DNA of 64,000 nucleotides, from NCBI GenBank assembly GCA_937876095.1, contig CALFIE010000063.1, positions 1-64,000 on the forward strand, written 5' to 3'. Under the pieces are notes generated by a model. That model was given only the letters and a program-made list of their open reading frames with translations. It searched no databases and was not told the DNA's origin. The stretch is from an uncultured Flavobacteriales bacterium. GTDB taxonomy: Bacteria; Bacteroidota; Bacteroidia; Flavobacteriales; Weeksellaceae. A program made the position numbers and the translations under genes. Within the stretch, counting starts at the first letter, position 1. Every line of letters begins with the position of its first letter. Shown here in pieces: positions 45,126-54,611 of the stretch.

Positions 45126-46563
45126 GTATTTAAAAAAGACAAAAATTATTGCAACACTAGGTCCAGCTTCTTCTGATAAGGAAACTATGATTCAATTGAT
45201 ACAAGCTGGTGTAGATGTATTTAGAATAAATTTTTCTCATGCAGATTACGATTTGGTGAAAAAAAACGTTGCTACCATTCGAGAAATCAATAAAGAATTG
45301 AACGTTTCAGTTGGGATTTTAGGCGATTTACAAGGTCCGAAACTTCGTGTTGGTGTTGTAAAAGAAGGTTCTTACCTCAATCCTGGTGATATTCTTACTT
45401 TTACTAATGAAAAAATAGAAGGCGATTCCAAAAAGGTATACATGACCTACCAAAAATTTCCGCAAGATGTGAAAGTAGGCGAAAGAATTTTGATTGATGA
45501 TGGAAAATTGGTATTAGAAGTCATAGAAACCAACCAAATAGATACTGTAAAAGCAAAAACAGTACAAGGTGGACCACTCAGTTCCAAAAAAGGAGTGAAT
45601 TTACCGAACACCAATGTTTCTTTACCTGCACTTACCGAAAAAGATATAGAAGATGCCAATTTTATGTTGGATCTTGAGTTAGATTGGATTGCGTTGTCAT
45701 TTGTAAGACACGCTCAAGACATAATTGACCTAAAAAAACTCATCAATAATCACCCAACAAACAAACTGAAAACTCCAATCATTGCAAAAATTGAAAAACC
45801 AGAAGGTGTAAAAAACATCGATGAAATTTTGCTGGAGTGCGATGCAATTATGGTTGCACGTGGAGATTTAGGAGTAGAAGTTCCTATGGAACAAGTTCCT
45901 GCTATTCAGAAAAATTTGGTAGAAAAAGCAAGAAATTATGCAAAACCAGTAATCATTGCTACACAAATGATGGAAACGATGATTACAAGTCTAACTCCAA
46001 CCAGAGCAGAAGTAAATGATGTAGCGAATTCTGTATTAGACGGAGCAGATGCAGTCATGCTTTCTGGTGAAACTTCTGTTGGTAGATATCCTGTAGATGT
46101 GGTAAAAAATATGGCAAAAATTGTTAAAAATATTGAGAATACAGCCTTTTACCAAAATAAAAACGCTCCTATCGAAAAGGAATTTAATTGTATTGATGAG
46201 CGATTCATAACCAATAGAATTTGTCTTGCCGCGGTAAGAATTGCAAAATCTACAAATATTGAAGCAATTATCACACTTACACATTCTGGTTACACTGCAT
46301 TTCAAATTTCAGCTCACAGACCAAATTCAAACATCATCGTATACAGTTCAAACAAAAGAGTGATTACTATGCTCAATTTGTTATGGGGAGTTCGTGCATT
46401 TTTTTATGAAATGAATAAATCTACCGATGAAACCATCATTCAGGTAAACAAGCTCACTTTCGAATCGGGCTATGTAGAAGAAGGAGATTTTGTAATCAAT
46501 CTGAATGCAACTCCAGCTGATGAAGGTGGAATGACCAACACACTTAGATTGACTACTGTCTAA
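45118..46563 (+). CDS. pyk: Pyruvate kinase
   Basis: A 481-residue glycolytic enzyme making pyruvate and ATP from phosphoenolpyruvate. Visible motifs are RINFSHADY near the N-terminus, the lysine/glutamate active-site block IIAKIEKPEGV, and IMVARGDLGVEVP, with the C-terminal regulatory-type domain present. Last gene of the operon; a weak CTAAATTT/AAATTTAG hairpin follows without a T-run. Confidence 0.98.
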   Translation: MNKYLKKTKIIATLGPASSDKETMIQLIQAGVDVFRINFSHADYDLVKKNVATIREINKELNVSVGILGDLQGPKLRVGVVKEGSYLNPGDILTFTNEKIEGDSKKVYMTYQKFPQDVKVGERILIDDGKLVLEVIETNQIDTVKAKTVQGGPLSSKKGVNLPNTNVSLPALTEKDIEDANFMLDLELDWIALSFVRHAQDIIDLKKLINNHPTNKLKTPIIAKIEKPEGVKNIDEILLECDAIMVARGDLGVEVPMEQVPAIQKNLVEKARNYAKPVIIATQMMETMITSLTPTRAEVNDVANSVLDGADAVMLSGETSVGRYPVDVVKNMAKIVKNIENTAFYQNKNAPIEKEFNCIDERFITNRICLAAVRIAKSTNIEAIITLTHSGYTAFQISAHRPNSNIIVYSSNKRVITMLNLLWGVRAFFYEMNKSTDETIIQVNKLTFESGYVEEGDFVINLNATPADEGGMTNTLRLTTV

Positions 46564-46575
46564 ATTTCTAAAAAT

Positions 46576-47871
46576 TTAGATCTTACCTAAAACAGTTTTT
46601 GTGGTGGTAAACTCATGGAGTGCCATGGTAGAAAGTTCTACTCCATATCCAGAATTTTTGGTTCCACCGAAAGGAAATCTTGCATCAGATTTGGTGATTT
46701 GGTTCACTGCAACCATCCCCGATTCTAGATTTTCTATAAAAAATTGTGCACGATCTGCACTTGTTGTCCAAACAGAATTTCCCAAACCAAATTTCGTGGA
46801 ATTGGCTTTCGCAAGCAATGCTTCATCTGAATCTGCTACAAAAACCATTGCAAGTGGACCGAACAATTCTTCATCATTAATTGGATTGTTCTCATTCATC
46901 ATCAAAATTCCTGGTTTGAAGGTAGATTCTGCAATTTTTTCTAATGGCAAAATAATTTCCGCTCCATTTTCTAGAGCTTTTTGATATTGATTTTCTAAAT
47001 CCTGCGCCAAATCTTCTCTTGACATTTTACTAAAAACAGTAGTGGAATCCATAGGATTTTTAGGTTGATATTTTTGATATTCTTCTAAAAAATTTGGTAA
47101 AAATTCTGCCCAAATTGTAGAATGAATGATGAATCTTTTAGCAGCAACACAAGTTTGACCGTTATTTTGCAATCTACCTAAAGCTGCTTTTTTCGCAGCT
47201 TCCTCTATATTTGCATCTTCACACACAATGAAAGCGTCGTTTCCTCCCAATTCCAAAACTGATTTTTTGAGATTTCTACCTGCAATTTCGGCAATTTTTC
47301 GGCCGGCTTCTTCGCTACCTGTAAGTGAAACACCTTTTATCACAGGATTTCCCAGTATTTCTTCGACTTCGGAATGTGAAATTTCGTAGTGTGTAAAAAT
47401 AAGTTTTGGGAAACCAGCTTCTAAAAATAATTCTTCCATTTTACTGGCAGAATTGCTGCAAATAGAAGCGTGTTTCAGCGCAACTACATTTCCTGCCAAA
47501 ATCGTAGGAACTGCAAACCTCAAAGCTTGCCAGAAAGGATAATTCCAGGGCATCACACCCAAAATTATACCCATACTTTCAAAATGAATTTCGGAAATTC
47601 CATATTCCGAAGGAATTTTTTGGGTAGCCAAAACATTTTCACAGTTAGCGTAGAAATCACACATTCCTGCACACTTCTCGATTTCAGCTATGGATTGCGA
47701 AATTGGTTTGTGCATTTCTGTAGTGATGATTTTTCCTAATTCTTCTTTCTTTGAAAGCAAAATTTTAGAAAGTTGAGCAAAATATTTCTGACGATCGGCA
47801 AAAGATACTCTTTTCCAATTTTGGTAGGCTTTTTGAGAATTTTCTAATAGATGTTGAAGTGATTGTTCCAT
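46576..47871 (-). CDS. Aldehyde dehydrogenase family protein (succinate-semialdehyde dehydrogenase-like)
   Basis: A 431-residue NAD(P)-dependent dehydrogenase with the glutamate in VLELGGNDAFIV and the catalytic cysteine in NNGQTCVAAKRF. The cofactor block is GVMPWNYPFWQ. It is somewhat shorter than the common 450-490-residue SSADHs but all domains are present. Substrate is assigned by resemblance only; succinate semialdehyde is likely. It stands alone, convergent to pyk. Confidence 0.88.
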   Translation of the reverse strand: MEQSLQHLLENSQKAYQNWKRVSFADRQKYFAQLSKILLSKKEELGKIITTEMHKPISQSIAEIEKCAGMCDFYANCENVLATQKIPSEYGISEIHFESMGIILGVMPWNYPFWQALRFAVPTILAGNVVALKHASICSNSASKMEELFLEAGFPKLIFTHYEISHSEVEEILGNPVIKGVSLTGSEEAGRKIAEIAGRNLKKSVLELGGNDAFIVCEDANIEEAAKKAALGRLQNNGQTCVAAKRFIIHSTIWAEFLPNFLEEYQKYQPKNPMDSTTVFSKMSREDLAQDLENQYQKALENGAEIILPLEKIAESTFKPGILMMNENNPINDEELFGPLAMVFVADSDEALLAKANSTKFGLGNSVWTTSADRAQFFIENLESGMVAVNQITKSDARFPFGGTKNSGYGVELSTMALHEFTTTKTVLGKI

Positions 47872-48029
47872 CGGATTTTATTAAAGGGCAAATTTCGGGA
47901 AGTTTTGCCAAATAGAACAGAAAAATTGATATGTTTTTTGAATGAGCGAATTTTATATAAAGAAAAATTGGGTTTAGTCTAATACGAATGAAGTTATCAA
48001 TATAAAAGATTGAACTATTTTAGGTAGTG

Positions 48030-48100
48030 TTCCTACGGAATTTACTTATTACTTCAGAAAATCTTATACAAATAATTGGATCCTAAGGAATCATATCACA
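48030..48100. repeat. Pair of imperfect palindromes in the aldehyde dehydrogenase-hutG gap
   Basis: TTCCTACGGAA (near 48030) and ATCCTAAGGAAT (near 48079) are small palindromes of the same type 45 bases apart. The rest of the 250-base gap shows no gene. They may be degraded relatives of the nested palindrome upstream of the GIY-YIG gene. Confidence 0.35.
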
Positions 48101-48115
48101 AAAAACAGTTGTTTC

Positions 48116-48143
48116 TTTTTACTTTACTCTTGTATCTTTTTAC
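48116..48143. repeat. Heptanucleotide-type array at the hutG stop
   Basis: Four 7-base units on the plus strand: TTTTTAC, TTTACTC, TTGTATC, TTTTTAC. The hutG stop codon lies inside the last unit. Related units (TACAAGA) occur at the coaE start. Confidence 0.6.
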
Positions 48144-49066
48144 AACATAAACCATTCATTTACCAAACTCGCAGCTAATCTTGCTGTTCGTTCCTGAATG
48201 TCGTAGATTGGGTTAACTTCTGCTACATCTAGTGCAACGAGTTTTTCAGATTTTAAAATATGACGGTAAAAATGCATAAAAGTGGCATCTGCAAAAATTC
48301 CGTTGTAAGCAGGTGCAGAAACTCCGGGTGCAATTGCCGCATTGAAAACATCCATACAAATCGTAAGATACAACACCTCTATTTTTTCTAAAAATTCATC
48401 TATTTTTTGATAAATGTGTGGTAGATTTTCAAAGAAAAGTTCGTCTGCCAAAATATAATTCATCCCAAATTGATGTGCTGTATCAAACAATTTCAGGGTA
48501 TTAGAATTTCTCTGAATTCCGATATGTAAAGAGTTGATGTTGCCATCTTGTGCAATTTGCCAAAATCCAGTTCCAGAAGTGGCGCCAATTTCAGGATCTG
48601 GTTCTCGATTATCAAAATGTGCATCTAGATTGATGATACCGATTTTTTTATCAGTAAAGGCGTTTTTCACGCCAGAATAATGTGCAAAAGTAACTTCGTG
48701 ACCGCCACCTAAAACCACAGACTTTCCTCTTTTAACTAAAATTTTAGTTGAAAAATTGGCTAATTTTTCTTGGGCTGACTCTAAATCATTATTTTCACAA
48801 AAAATATTGCCAAAATCAACTAATTTGAAGTCAGGATTTACCACAGGAAAATTTGATAAATTTCTACGAATAACATCGGGAGCGTCTTTTGCTCCTACTC
48901 TACCTTTGTTTCGCTGCACACCTTCGTCAACTGAAAATCCTTGTAAAACGAAATCTTTAGTCTTAATTTTATTAAAATCGTTTCCCACCAAAACCCTTTG
49001 AAAAATTCGGTGAAAAAGTGGATTTTCACCATCGTTTCTGCCTTGCCAACTAATATTATTCTCCAT
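48140..49066 (-). CDS. hutG: Formimidoylglutamase
   Basis: A 308-residue arginase-fold enzyme with the binuclear manganese residues in LGGGHEVTFAH, INLDAHFDNR and LTICMDVFNAAIAPGVSAPA. It hydrolyses N-formimidoyl-glutamate to glutamate and formamide, the last step of one histidine degradation route. Adjacent hutI (beyond a GIY-YIG gene) supports this over arginase or agmatinase. hutH and hutU are not in the window. Confidence 0.9.
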   Translation of the reverse strand: MENNISWQGRNDGENPLFHRIFQRVLVGNDFNKIKTKDFVLQGFSVDEGVQRNKGRVGAKDAPDVIRRNLSNFPVVNPDFKLVDFGNIFCENNDLESAQEKLANFSTKILVKRGKSVVLGGGHEVTFAHYSGVKNAFTDKKIGIINLDAHFDNREPDPEIGATSGTGFWQIAQDGNINSLHIGIQRNSNTLKLFDTAHQFGMNYILADELFFENLPHIYQKIDEFLEKIEVLYLTICMDVFNAAIAPGVSAPAYNGIFADATFMHFYRHILKSEKLVALDVAEVNPIYDIQERTARLAASLVNEWFML

Positions 49067-49110
49067 AATTATTAATAATTTTCAAACTTAAATTCTAAAT
49101 AGATATGAAT

Positions 49111-49431
49111 TTAAGCATTGTTATCAAATAAATGATTTAAAAATTCAATGTTTGGATTTACACTTCTGATTAATTCTAATTTTTTATTTCGCTTAAGTAA
49201 TTTTATTTCCTTTTCTCTAGCAATTGCTTGTTGAATCCAGCCAAATTTTTCATAGTAAATTAAAAATTCTACATTGTATTTTGCGGTGAAACTATTTGGA
49301 TTCAATTTCATTTTGTGTTGGTAAAGTCTTTGTTGCAAATTATTGGTAACTCCAGTATAGAGTACCGTTCTGTTTTTATTCGTTAGAATATAAACATAAA
49401 ATTTATAACTTCCTTCAGGATAATTATCCAT
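49111..49431 (-). CDS. GIY-YIG nuclease family protein
   Basis: A 106-residue single-domain GIY-YIG protein: VYILTNKNRTVLYTGVT provides the two motif tyrosine regions, NNLQQRLYQHK the conserved arginine, and AREKEIKLLKRNKK the catalytic glutamate. Such small stand-alone members are abundant in Flavobacteriia, with no settled role. It sits between hutG and hutI, and a nested inverted repeat lies just upstream, so it appears to be an inserted single-gene unit. Confidence 0.93.
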   Translation of the reverse strand: MDNYPEGSYKFYVYILTNKNRTVLYTGVTNNLQQRLYQHKMKLNPNSFTAKYNVEFLIYYEKFGWIQQAIAREKEIKLLKRNKKLELIRSVNPNIEFLNHLFDNNA

Positions 49432-49465
49432 TTTTTTTACTTTTTTTTAAAAATTTACCCTACAA

Positions 49466-49544
49466 TTTGTCATCCTGAAAGGATCTCTACCATATTTTTA
49501 GCATTAATAGGAATTTTTTGTTAAGATGCTTTCAGCATGACAAA
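49466..49544. repeat. Nested inverted repeat upstream of the GIY-YIG gene
   Basis: The left arm (49466-49486) TTTGTCATCCTGAAAGGATCT is matched inverted by the right arm ending in GCATGACAAA (49523-49544). Each arm is itself a hairpin: ATCCT-GAA-AGGAT and ATGCT-TTC-AGCAT. The two positions that differ between arms change together so that each small stem stays paired. Size and layout recall MITE or REP-type elements. Confidence 0.75.
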
Positions 49545-49568
49545 GTGTGTGTTTTTTATCTATAAAAA

Positions 49569-50798
49569 TTATTTTATTTTTTCTCCATCTACAAACACTT
49601 CACTCGCAGCCAAACTTCCTTGGTTGTACAAAATGTTTTGATAATTATCGGTTTCGTACACCACAAAATCTGCTTTCATTCCTTTTTTCAAAATTCCTCT
49701 ATCATTTAAATTGAGTGCTTTTGCTGCACGAAAAGTAATTCCTGCAAAAACTTCTGCGGTAGAAAGTTTTTGATAAGTTGCCAAAATACTTGCCTGCATC
49801 ACGAGATTTCCATTGGGAGCAGAACCGGGATTCCAATCACTTGCAATCGCAAGAATTCCGTTTTGGTCTAAAATTTTTCGAGCAGGAGAAAAAGGTTCAC
49901 CCAAACCAATACTCGCACCAGGAAGCGCAACTGCAACGGTTTCTGAATTTGCCAAAAATTGAATATCGTCATCAATCGTTGCTTCTAAATGATCTGCAGA
50001 AACAGCACCAACTTCCACTGCGATTCTAGAACTTCCTGCTGTGAATTGATCTGCGTGAACTGTGATTTCAAAGCCCATGTCTTTTGCTTTTTCTAAATAT
50101 TTTTTGCTTTCTTCAGGCTGAAATGCCGATTTTTCTATAAAAATATCCACACGTTTTGCCAAATTTTCTTCTTTTACCTTCGGTAAAATTTCATCAAGAA
50201 TAAATTGTAAATATTCTTCAGAAGTTCCGTTGAAATCTCTGGGTTTTAGATGAGCTGAAAGACAAGTCGGAATGAGCGTTGCTTTCGTTTTTTCTTGTGC
50301 TTTTTTGATGACACGAAGCATTTTCAGTTCGTTCTCCAAATCTAAACCATAACCTGACTTAATTTCAATCGTGGTTATTCCCAATTGAAGATGCCGATTA
50401 ATTCTTTCTAAAAGTGTTTCTAAAAGTTCTTCATCCGATGCATTTCTGGTGTGTTGAACCGAACTCCAAATTCCGCCACCACTTTCTGCAATTTCGAGAT
50501 AGGTTTTTCCTGAATTGCGCATTGCAAAATCGTTTGCACGATTTCCACCAAAACAAATATGGGTGTGACAATCTGTAAAAGCGGGAAGAACAACGAGTTT
50601 CGAGTTTCGAGTTTCGAGTTTCGAGTTTGGAAAATCTGATTCCAATTTTTCATAATCACCAACTTCTTCAATACTATTTTCATCATTAATTAAAATGCCT
50701 CCATTTTCGATGATTTCTAAGTGTTCATCTGCGATTTTTCCTCGTAATGGAAGATTATTTAAGGTAAGAATTTGTGTAAAAGGACCAATTAATTTCAT
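49569..50798 (-). CDS. hutI: Imidazolonepropionase
   Basis: A 409-residue amidohydrolase of histidine catabolism that converts imidazolone propionate to formimidoyl-glutamate. The metal site starts at VLPAFTDCHTHICFGG (about residues 70-85), HADQFTAG and SDWNPGSAP follow. Residues about 57-68 (NSKLETRNSKL) are encoded by a heptanucleotide repeat in the loop before the barrel; homologues normally have no such insert. The hutI product is the hutG substrate. Confidence 0.96.
   Translation of the reverse strand: MKLIGPFTQILTLNNLPLRGKIADEHLEIIENGGILINDENSIEEVGDYEKLESDFPNSKLETRNSKLVVLPAFTDCHTHICFGGNRANDFAMRNSGKTYLEIAESGGGIWSSVQHTRNASDEELLETLLERINRHLQLGITTIEIKSGYGLDLENELKMLRVIKKAQEKTKATLIPTCLSAHLKPRDFNGTSEEYLQFILDEILPKVKEENLAKRVDIFIEKSAFQPEESKKYLEKAKDMGFEITVHADQFTAGSSRIAVEVGAVSADHLEATIDDDIQFLANSETVAVALPGASIGLGEPFSPARKILDQNGILAIASDWNPGSAPNGNLVMQASILATYQKLSTAEVFAGITFRAAKALNLNDRGILKKGMKADFVVYETDNYQNILYNQGSLAASEVFVDGEKIK
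50594..50628. repeat. Five perfect heptanucleotide units inside hutI
   Basis: CGAGTTT is repeated five times exactly on the plus strand (AAACTCG on the coding strand). It encodes part of NSKLETRNSKL. Unit length not divisible by three, yet the frame is kept. Confidence 0.95.
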
Positions 50799-50977
50799 AA
50801 GGTAAAGGTAGAGATTTAGAGGTAAAGCAAAACTATCAGATACATATTTTTCTTATTATTCAGTAGCAATTTTCACCATATATAGCTTAATTTATTATGA
50901 ACTTTCAAAAATACAAAAAAGAAAATGTACAGCATTAATTATCTACCTCTTGCTTTTCCTTTCCTTAAAAAATTCTA

Positions 50978-50985
50978 TATCTTTG
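50978..50985 (+). promoter_or_regulatory. -7 element upstream of ruvB
   Basis: TATCTTTG 19 bases before the ruvB start codon; a proper TTG at -33 is not evident. Confidence 0.45.
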
Positions 50986-51003
50986 AAAAAATATTAATTT
51001 TAA

Positions 51004-52026
51004 ATGCCTGATTTTTTACATCCAGATAAAGACAATTTCTCCGAAGAAGAACTAATGCAGGAAGAAAAAATTCGTCCGCAGAGTTTTCGTGATTTTGCAG
51101 GACAAAGAAAAACTTTGGATAACTTAGAAGTTTTTGTTGCTGCAGCCAAAAATCGTGGTGGTGCTTTGGATCACGTACTTTTGCACGGACCTCCTGGTTT
51201 GGGAAAAACTACTTTGGCTCATATTATTGCCAATGAATTGGGAGTGGGTTGCAAAATTACTTCGGGTCCAGTTCTAGATAAACCTGGAAGTTTGGCTGGT
51301 TTACTCACGAATTTGGAGGAAAACGACGTACTTTTTATCGACGAAATTCATCGACTTTCGCCAATTGTGGAAGAATATCTGTATTCTGCGATGGAAGATT
51401 ATAAAATCGACATTATGCTAGAAAGTGGTCCCAATGCACGTTCTGTACAAATTGGGCTAAATCCTTTTACGTTGGTTGGTGCAACTACACGTTCTGGAAT
51501 GCTTACCAAACCAATGCTCGCAAGATTTGGAATACAATCTAGATTAGAATATTACACCACGGAACTTTTAGGAATGATAATCGAACGAAGTGCGAGAGTT
51601 TTGGGTGTGAAAATTTATGAAGATGCTGCGCTCGAAATCGCAAGACGAAGCAGAGGAACGCCAAGAATTGCCAATGCATTGTTGCGGCGAGTTCGAGATT
51701 TTGCAGAAATAAAAGGCAATGGCGAAATAGAAATTAAGATTACCAAATTTGCTTTGGATTCTCTAAACGTAGATGAACACGGACTTGATGATATGGATAA
51801 TAAAATTATGCGCGTGATGATAGAGAATTTCCGAGGAAAACCTGTGGGAATTTCTGCATTAGCGACTTCTATAGGTGAAAATGCTGAAACTTTGGAGGAA
51901 GTTTATGAACCTTTTTTAATTCAAGAAGGTTTTATCATCAGAACTCCAAGAGGAAGAGAAGTTACTGAAAAAGCCTACAAACATTTAGGAATTTCTAGAC
52001 CGAAAAATTTGGGAGAGCTTTTTTGA
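51004..52026 (+). CDS. ruvB: Holliday junction branch migration DNA helicase RuvB
   Basis: A 340-residue AAA+ motor of standard length with Walker [11 protein letters not shown] (residues 61-70), Walker [12 protein letters not shown], the sensor GATTRSGML, and the winged-helix C-terminus ([17 protein letters not shown]). It drives branch migration with RuvA. It is the only recombination gene here; ruvA is not adjacent. Confidence 0.98.
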   Translation: MPDFLHPDKDNFSEEELMQEEKIRPQSFRDFAGQRKTLDNLEVFVAAAKNRGGALDHVLLHGPPGLGKTTLAHIIANELGVGCKITSGPVLDKPGSLAGLLTNLEENDVLFIDEIHRLSPIVEEYLYSAMEDYKIDIMLESGPNARSVQIGLNPFTLVGATTRSGMLTKPMLARFGIQSRLEYYTTELLGMIIERSARVLGVKIYEDAALEIARRSRGTPRIANALLRRVRDFAEIKGNGEIEIKITKFALDSLNVDEHGLDDMDNKIMRVMIENFRGKPVGISALATSIGENAETLEEVYEPFLIQEGFIIRTPRGREVTEKAYKHLGISRPKNLGELF

Positions 52027-52159
52027 AAATCATTAAATGCATGATATTTTTACACACCTGATTTTTGCAAATAAAAATCAGTTGTTAAATGTTATATTAA
52101 TTTTTTTGATGGTTATTTTAATTTTTTCTTAATAATCTTAATTAAAAGAAAATTATTCA

Positions 52160-52167
52160 TATTTTTG
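52160..52167 (+). promoter_or_regulatory. -7 element upstream of the surface protein gene
   Basis: TATTTTTG 40 bases before the start codon; -33 element unclear. The rest of the 180-base gap after ruvB is very AT-rich with nothing else recognised. Confidence 0.4.
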
Positions 52168-52206
52168 GAATAATTTTTGATTTATTTAGAAAAAAAAAAC
52201 TTGACT

Positions 52207-54606
52207 ATGAAGAAAATATTTCTACTCTTTTCTTTATTATTTTGCGCAATTTTGATATTTGGAAATACAAAAAATTTTTATGTAGACTCATCTTTGTCCA
52301 ATTTTTCTATTAATGAAAGACTGATAAACACAAAAAACACCTATTATTTTTTTTCACATGGCAGAAGTGGAGAGCTTTTCATCGGTGGAAAATGGCTTCA
52401 AAAAGAACAAATTTCTCAATTTTTAAAATCCCGTCTAAATGAGGAAAAGGAATTGCTCATTTACGGCTGTGATTTTGCAAAAGGAGAAAAAGGAATTGAA
52501 GCAGTGAAATACCTTGAAAAAGAACTACAGGTCAAAATCTCCGCTTCCACTAATATTACTGGAAAAGATGGAGACTGGATTTTAGAATATGGTAACAGTA
52601 ATAAAATAATTATACCAAGTTTTAAAGGAAATCTGCAACTTGATAATATACATTATTTTAACCCTCTAATTTTCCCTCAATATGAAACAGCGGGTTCAAT
52701 AATTGAAGAATTTCTTTATCTTTCTACACCATCTTCTTCTAATATCACTGTGAATATCACTGATGGAGCTGGAAATCCAATTCCACGAATGAGAGTGCTT
52801 AATATTAATGCAAATACATCTACAATTGTTACAACAAGTACCGTTAGTTTTAGCAACTCAACACCAATAAGAATTGAATTTGTAGATTCACTAAATAATA
52901 TACTTGATACAGGAACAACTCCATTAACTTTACCTACCAATAAAGCTGGAACAATAATTTCTGGAAATTATGCTGGCTTAGTTTTTTCTTCTTCCGAAAA
53001 ATTTTTCGTTAATTTCAGAGGACGTTCTGGTTCTCAAGCTGGATCTGTATTAACCAAAGGCAAAGTAGCTTTGGGAAAAGATTTTAGATGGGGAGGAAGC
53101 CCAATAGAAGTTGTTACAGATGAAGCAAGATTTGGTAATATGTTATCAATAATGGCTACCGAAAACAACACCAACGTTACCATATCCAACATAGATGCAG
53201 GAACAGAATTTTTAAATGGTGGTAGCGCAACTCCATTAACAGGTACTTCTATAAGTAGAACTTTACAAAAGGGAGAATCATTCATTTTATATGCACCAGT
53301 AAAGATTAATCAGTTTAGTATACAAGATACAGGTTGGATTGGAGCTAGAGTTTTGTCAGATAAAAATATTGCTGTAACGGTTGGTGGACTTATGCAGCAA
53401 GGTGGTACAACTTCGGCTACAAGAACTAATATGGATATGGGCGTAGATCAATTGGTTCCTGTAGAACAAATTGGTTTAGAATATGTAGTGATGCAAGGAA
53501 ACGGAGGTACCGCAGAAAGAGTAATTGTAGTAGCTACTACAGCCAACACTTCCGTTTTTTTAAACGGCAGTGTAACGGCTAATTACACTTTAACCAATGC
53601 TGGAGATTATGTAATAATACCCTCTTCACAATTTAACGCATCCAAAAACATGTTTATTAAAACAAACAAACCCAGTTACGTTTTCCATAAAATTTATGGA
53701 GGTACCTCTACCGCTACCAATAGTTTGATGTTTATTCCTCCACTTTCTTGTTTCGGACAGAAAGAAGTAAATCTAGTTCCAGATGCTCATAAAATTGGAG
53801 CAGCTTCTTATCCTAATACAGAATTAGTGGTTTTAGCAGCAAGTGGTGCAGCAAATATTCCTGTGGTTGTTAATAACTCTACTACGCTCACACCTTCTAG
53901 CACTGGTACTGTTACAGGAAACTCTAATTGGGTTTCGTATAGATATGATGTTGCAAATACAGGAGGTGCTTCTACTATAAAAAATATTAAGGTTACATCT
54001 GCAGGAGCTATTCAAGCAGAAATTTTTGGGGCAAGTAGTGCTGCAGGTTTTGGAGGATATTATTCAGGATTTGGGACTACACCAATATTATCAATTAGTG
54101 TTAGTACAACTTATCTACAACCTTGTATTGGTGAATCTACACTGTCCGTTCTAGGAGGTTTAGGTGCATATCAATGGTATAAAAATGGGGTTGCAATCTC
54201 AGGTGCTACCAATAGTTCTTATACTTTACCAATTACTGATTTAGTTGCAGGTGAATACAACGTGGTAGTAACCGTTCCTGGAGGATGTACCATAAATTCA
54301 AACTTCTTAACAAGCTATGTATGTCCTTGCTCAAAACCTGGTGCAACAGGAACACCAGATTCAGGAACCGAATTTGGAATTTCTATTAGAGATAAAAGAA
54401 CTACTGATAATTGGCCTCATGATATTAATAATGGATTTATAACGATTGAAGCCAACAATAAAGGTTTTGTAATTACTAGAATGAGCAATCCAGAAACTGC
54501 AATTGCACAACCAATAGAAGGAATGCTAGTTTACGACACCGATGATAGTTGTCTTAAAATTTATAATGGAATCTCTTGGAAATGTATAGAACAAACATGT
54601 AATTAA
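52207..54606 (+). CDS. Secreted DUF4347 / IgGFc-binding-like surface protein
   Basis: A 799-residue protein when started at MKKIFLLFSLLFCAIL (signal peptide). Residues about 18-150 match DUF4347: YYFFSHGRSGELFIGGKW, LLIYGCDFAKGEKGIEAVKY, ASTNITGKDGDWILEYG. Residues about 230-580 look like an IgGFc-binding N-terminal repeat region (ARVLSDKNIAVTVGG, DQLVPVEQIGLEYVVMQ). An Ig-like part (YQWYKNGVAISGATNSSYTL) comes next, and the end contains a common Flavobacteriia motif (GFVITRMSNPET ... GMLVYDTDDSCLKIYNG). No T9SS sorting domain is seen. Probably an adhesin or surface sensor. The following 165-residue gene shares the C-terminal motif. Confidence 0.82.
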   Translation: MKKIFLLFSLLFCAILIFGNTKNFYVDSSLSNFSINERLINTKNTYYFFSHGRSGELFIGGKWLQKEQISQFLKSRLNEEKELLIYGCDFAKGEKGIEAVKYLEKELQVKISASTNITGKDGDWILEYGNSNKIIIPSFKGNLQLDNIHYFNPLIFPQYETAGSIIEEFLYLSTPSSSNITVNITDGAGNPIPRMRVLNINANTSTIVTTSTVSFSNSTPIRIEFVDSLNNILDTGTTPLTLPTNKAGTIISGNYAGLVFSSSEKFFVNFRGRSGSQAGSVLTKGKVALGKDFRWGGSPIEVVTDEARFGNMLSIMATENNTNVTISNIDAGTEFLNGGSATPLTGTSISRTLQKGESFILYAPVKINQFSIQDTGWIGARVLSDKNIAVTVGGLMQQGGTTSATRTNMDMGVDQLVPVEQIGLEYVVMQGNGGTAERVIVVATTANTSVFLNGSVTANYTLTNAGDYVIIPSSQFNASKNMFIKTNKPSYVFHKIYGGTSTATNSLMFIPPLSCFGQKEVNLVPDAHKIGAASYPNTELVVLAASGAANIPVVVNNSTTLTPSSTGTVTGNSNWVSYRYDVANTGGASTIKNIKVTSAGAIQAEIFGASSAAGFGGYYSGFGTTPILSISVSTTYLQPCIGESTLSVLGGLGAYQWYKNGVAISGATNSSYTLPITDLVAGEYNVVVTVPGGCTINSNFLTSYVCPCSKPGATGTPDSGTEFGISIRDKRTTDNWPHDINNGFITIEANNKGFVITRMSNPETAIAQPIEGMLVYDTDDSCLKIYNGISWKCIEQTCN

Positions 54607-54611
54607 TAGCC

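Noticed and set aside
46560..46580. Terminator between pyk and the aldehyde dehydrogenase gene
   Set aside because: The small CTAAATTT/AAATTTAG hairpin has only A-T pairs apart from one and no T-run, so it is too weak to call.
50594..50628. Heptamer array in hutI as a CRISPR array
   Set aside because: The units are 7 bases without spacers and lie within a reading frame; no cas genes are present.
52177..52206. Upstream start of the DUF4347 protein (MIYLEKKN...)
   Set aside because: The in-frame MKKIFLLFS ten codons later begins a clean signal peptide; the upstream codons would put charged residues before it.
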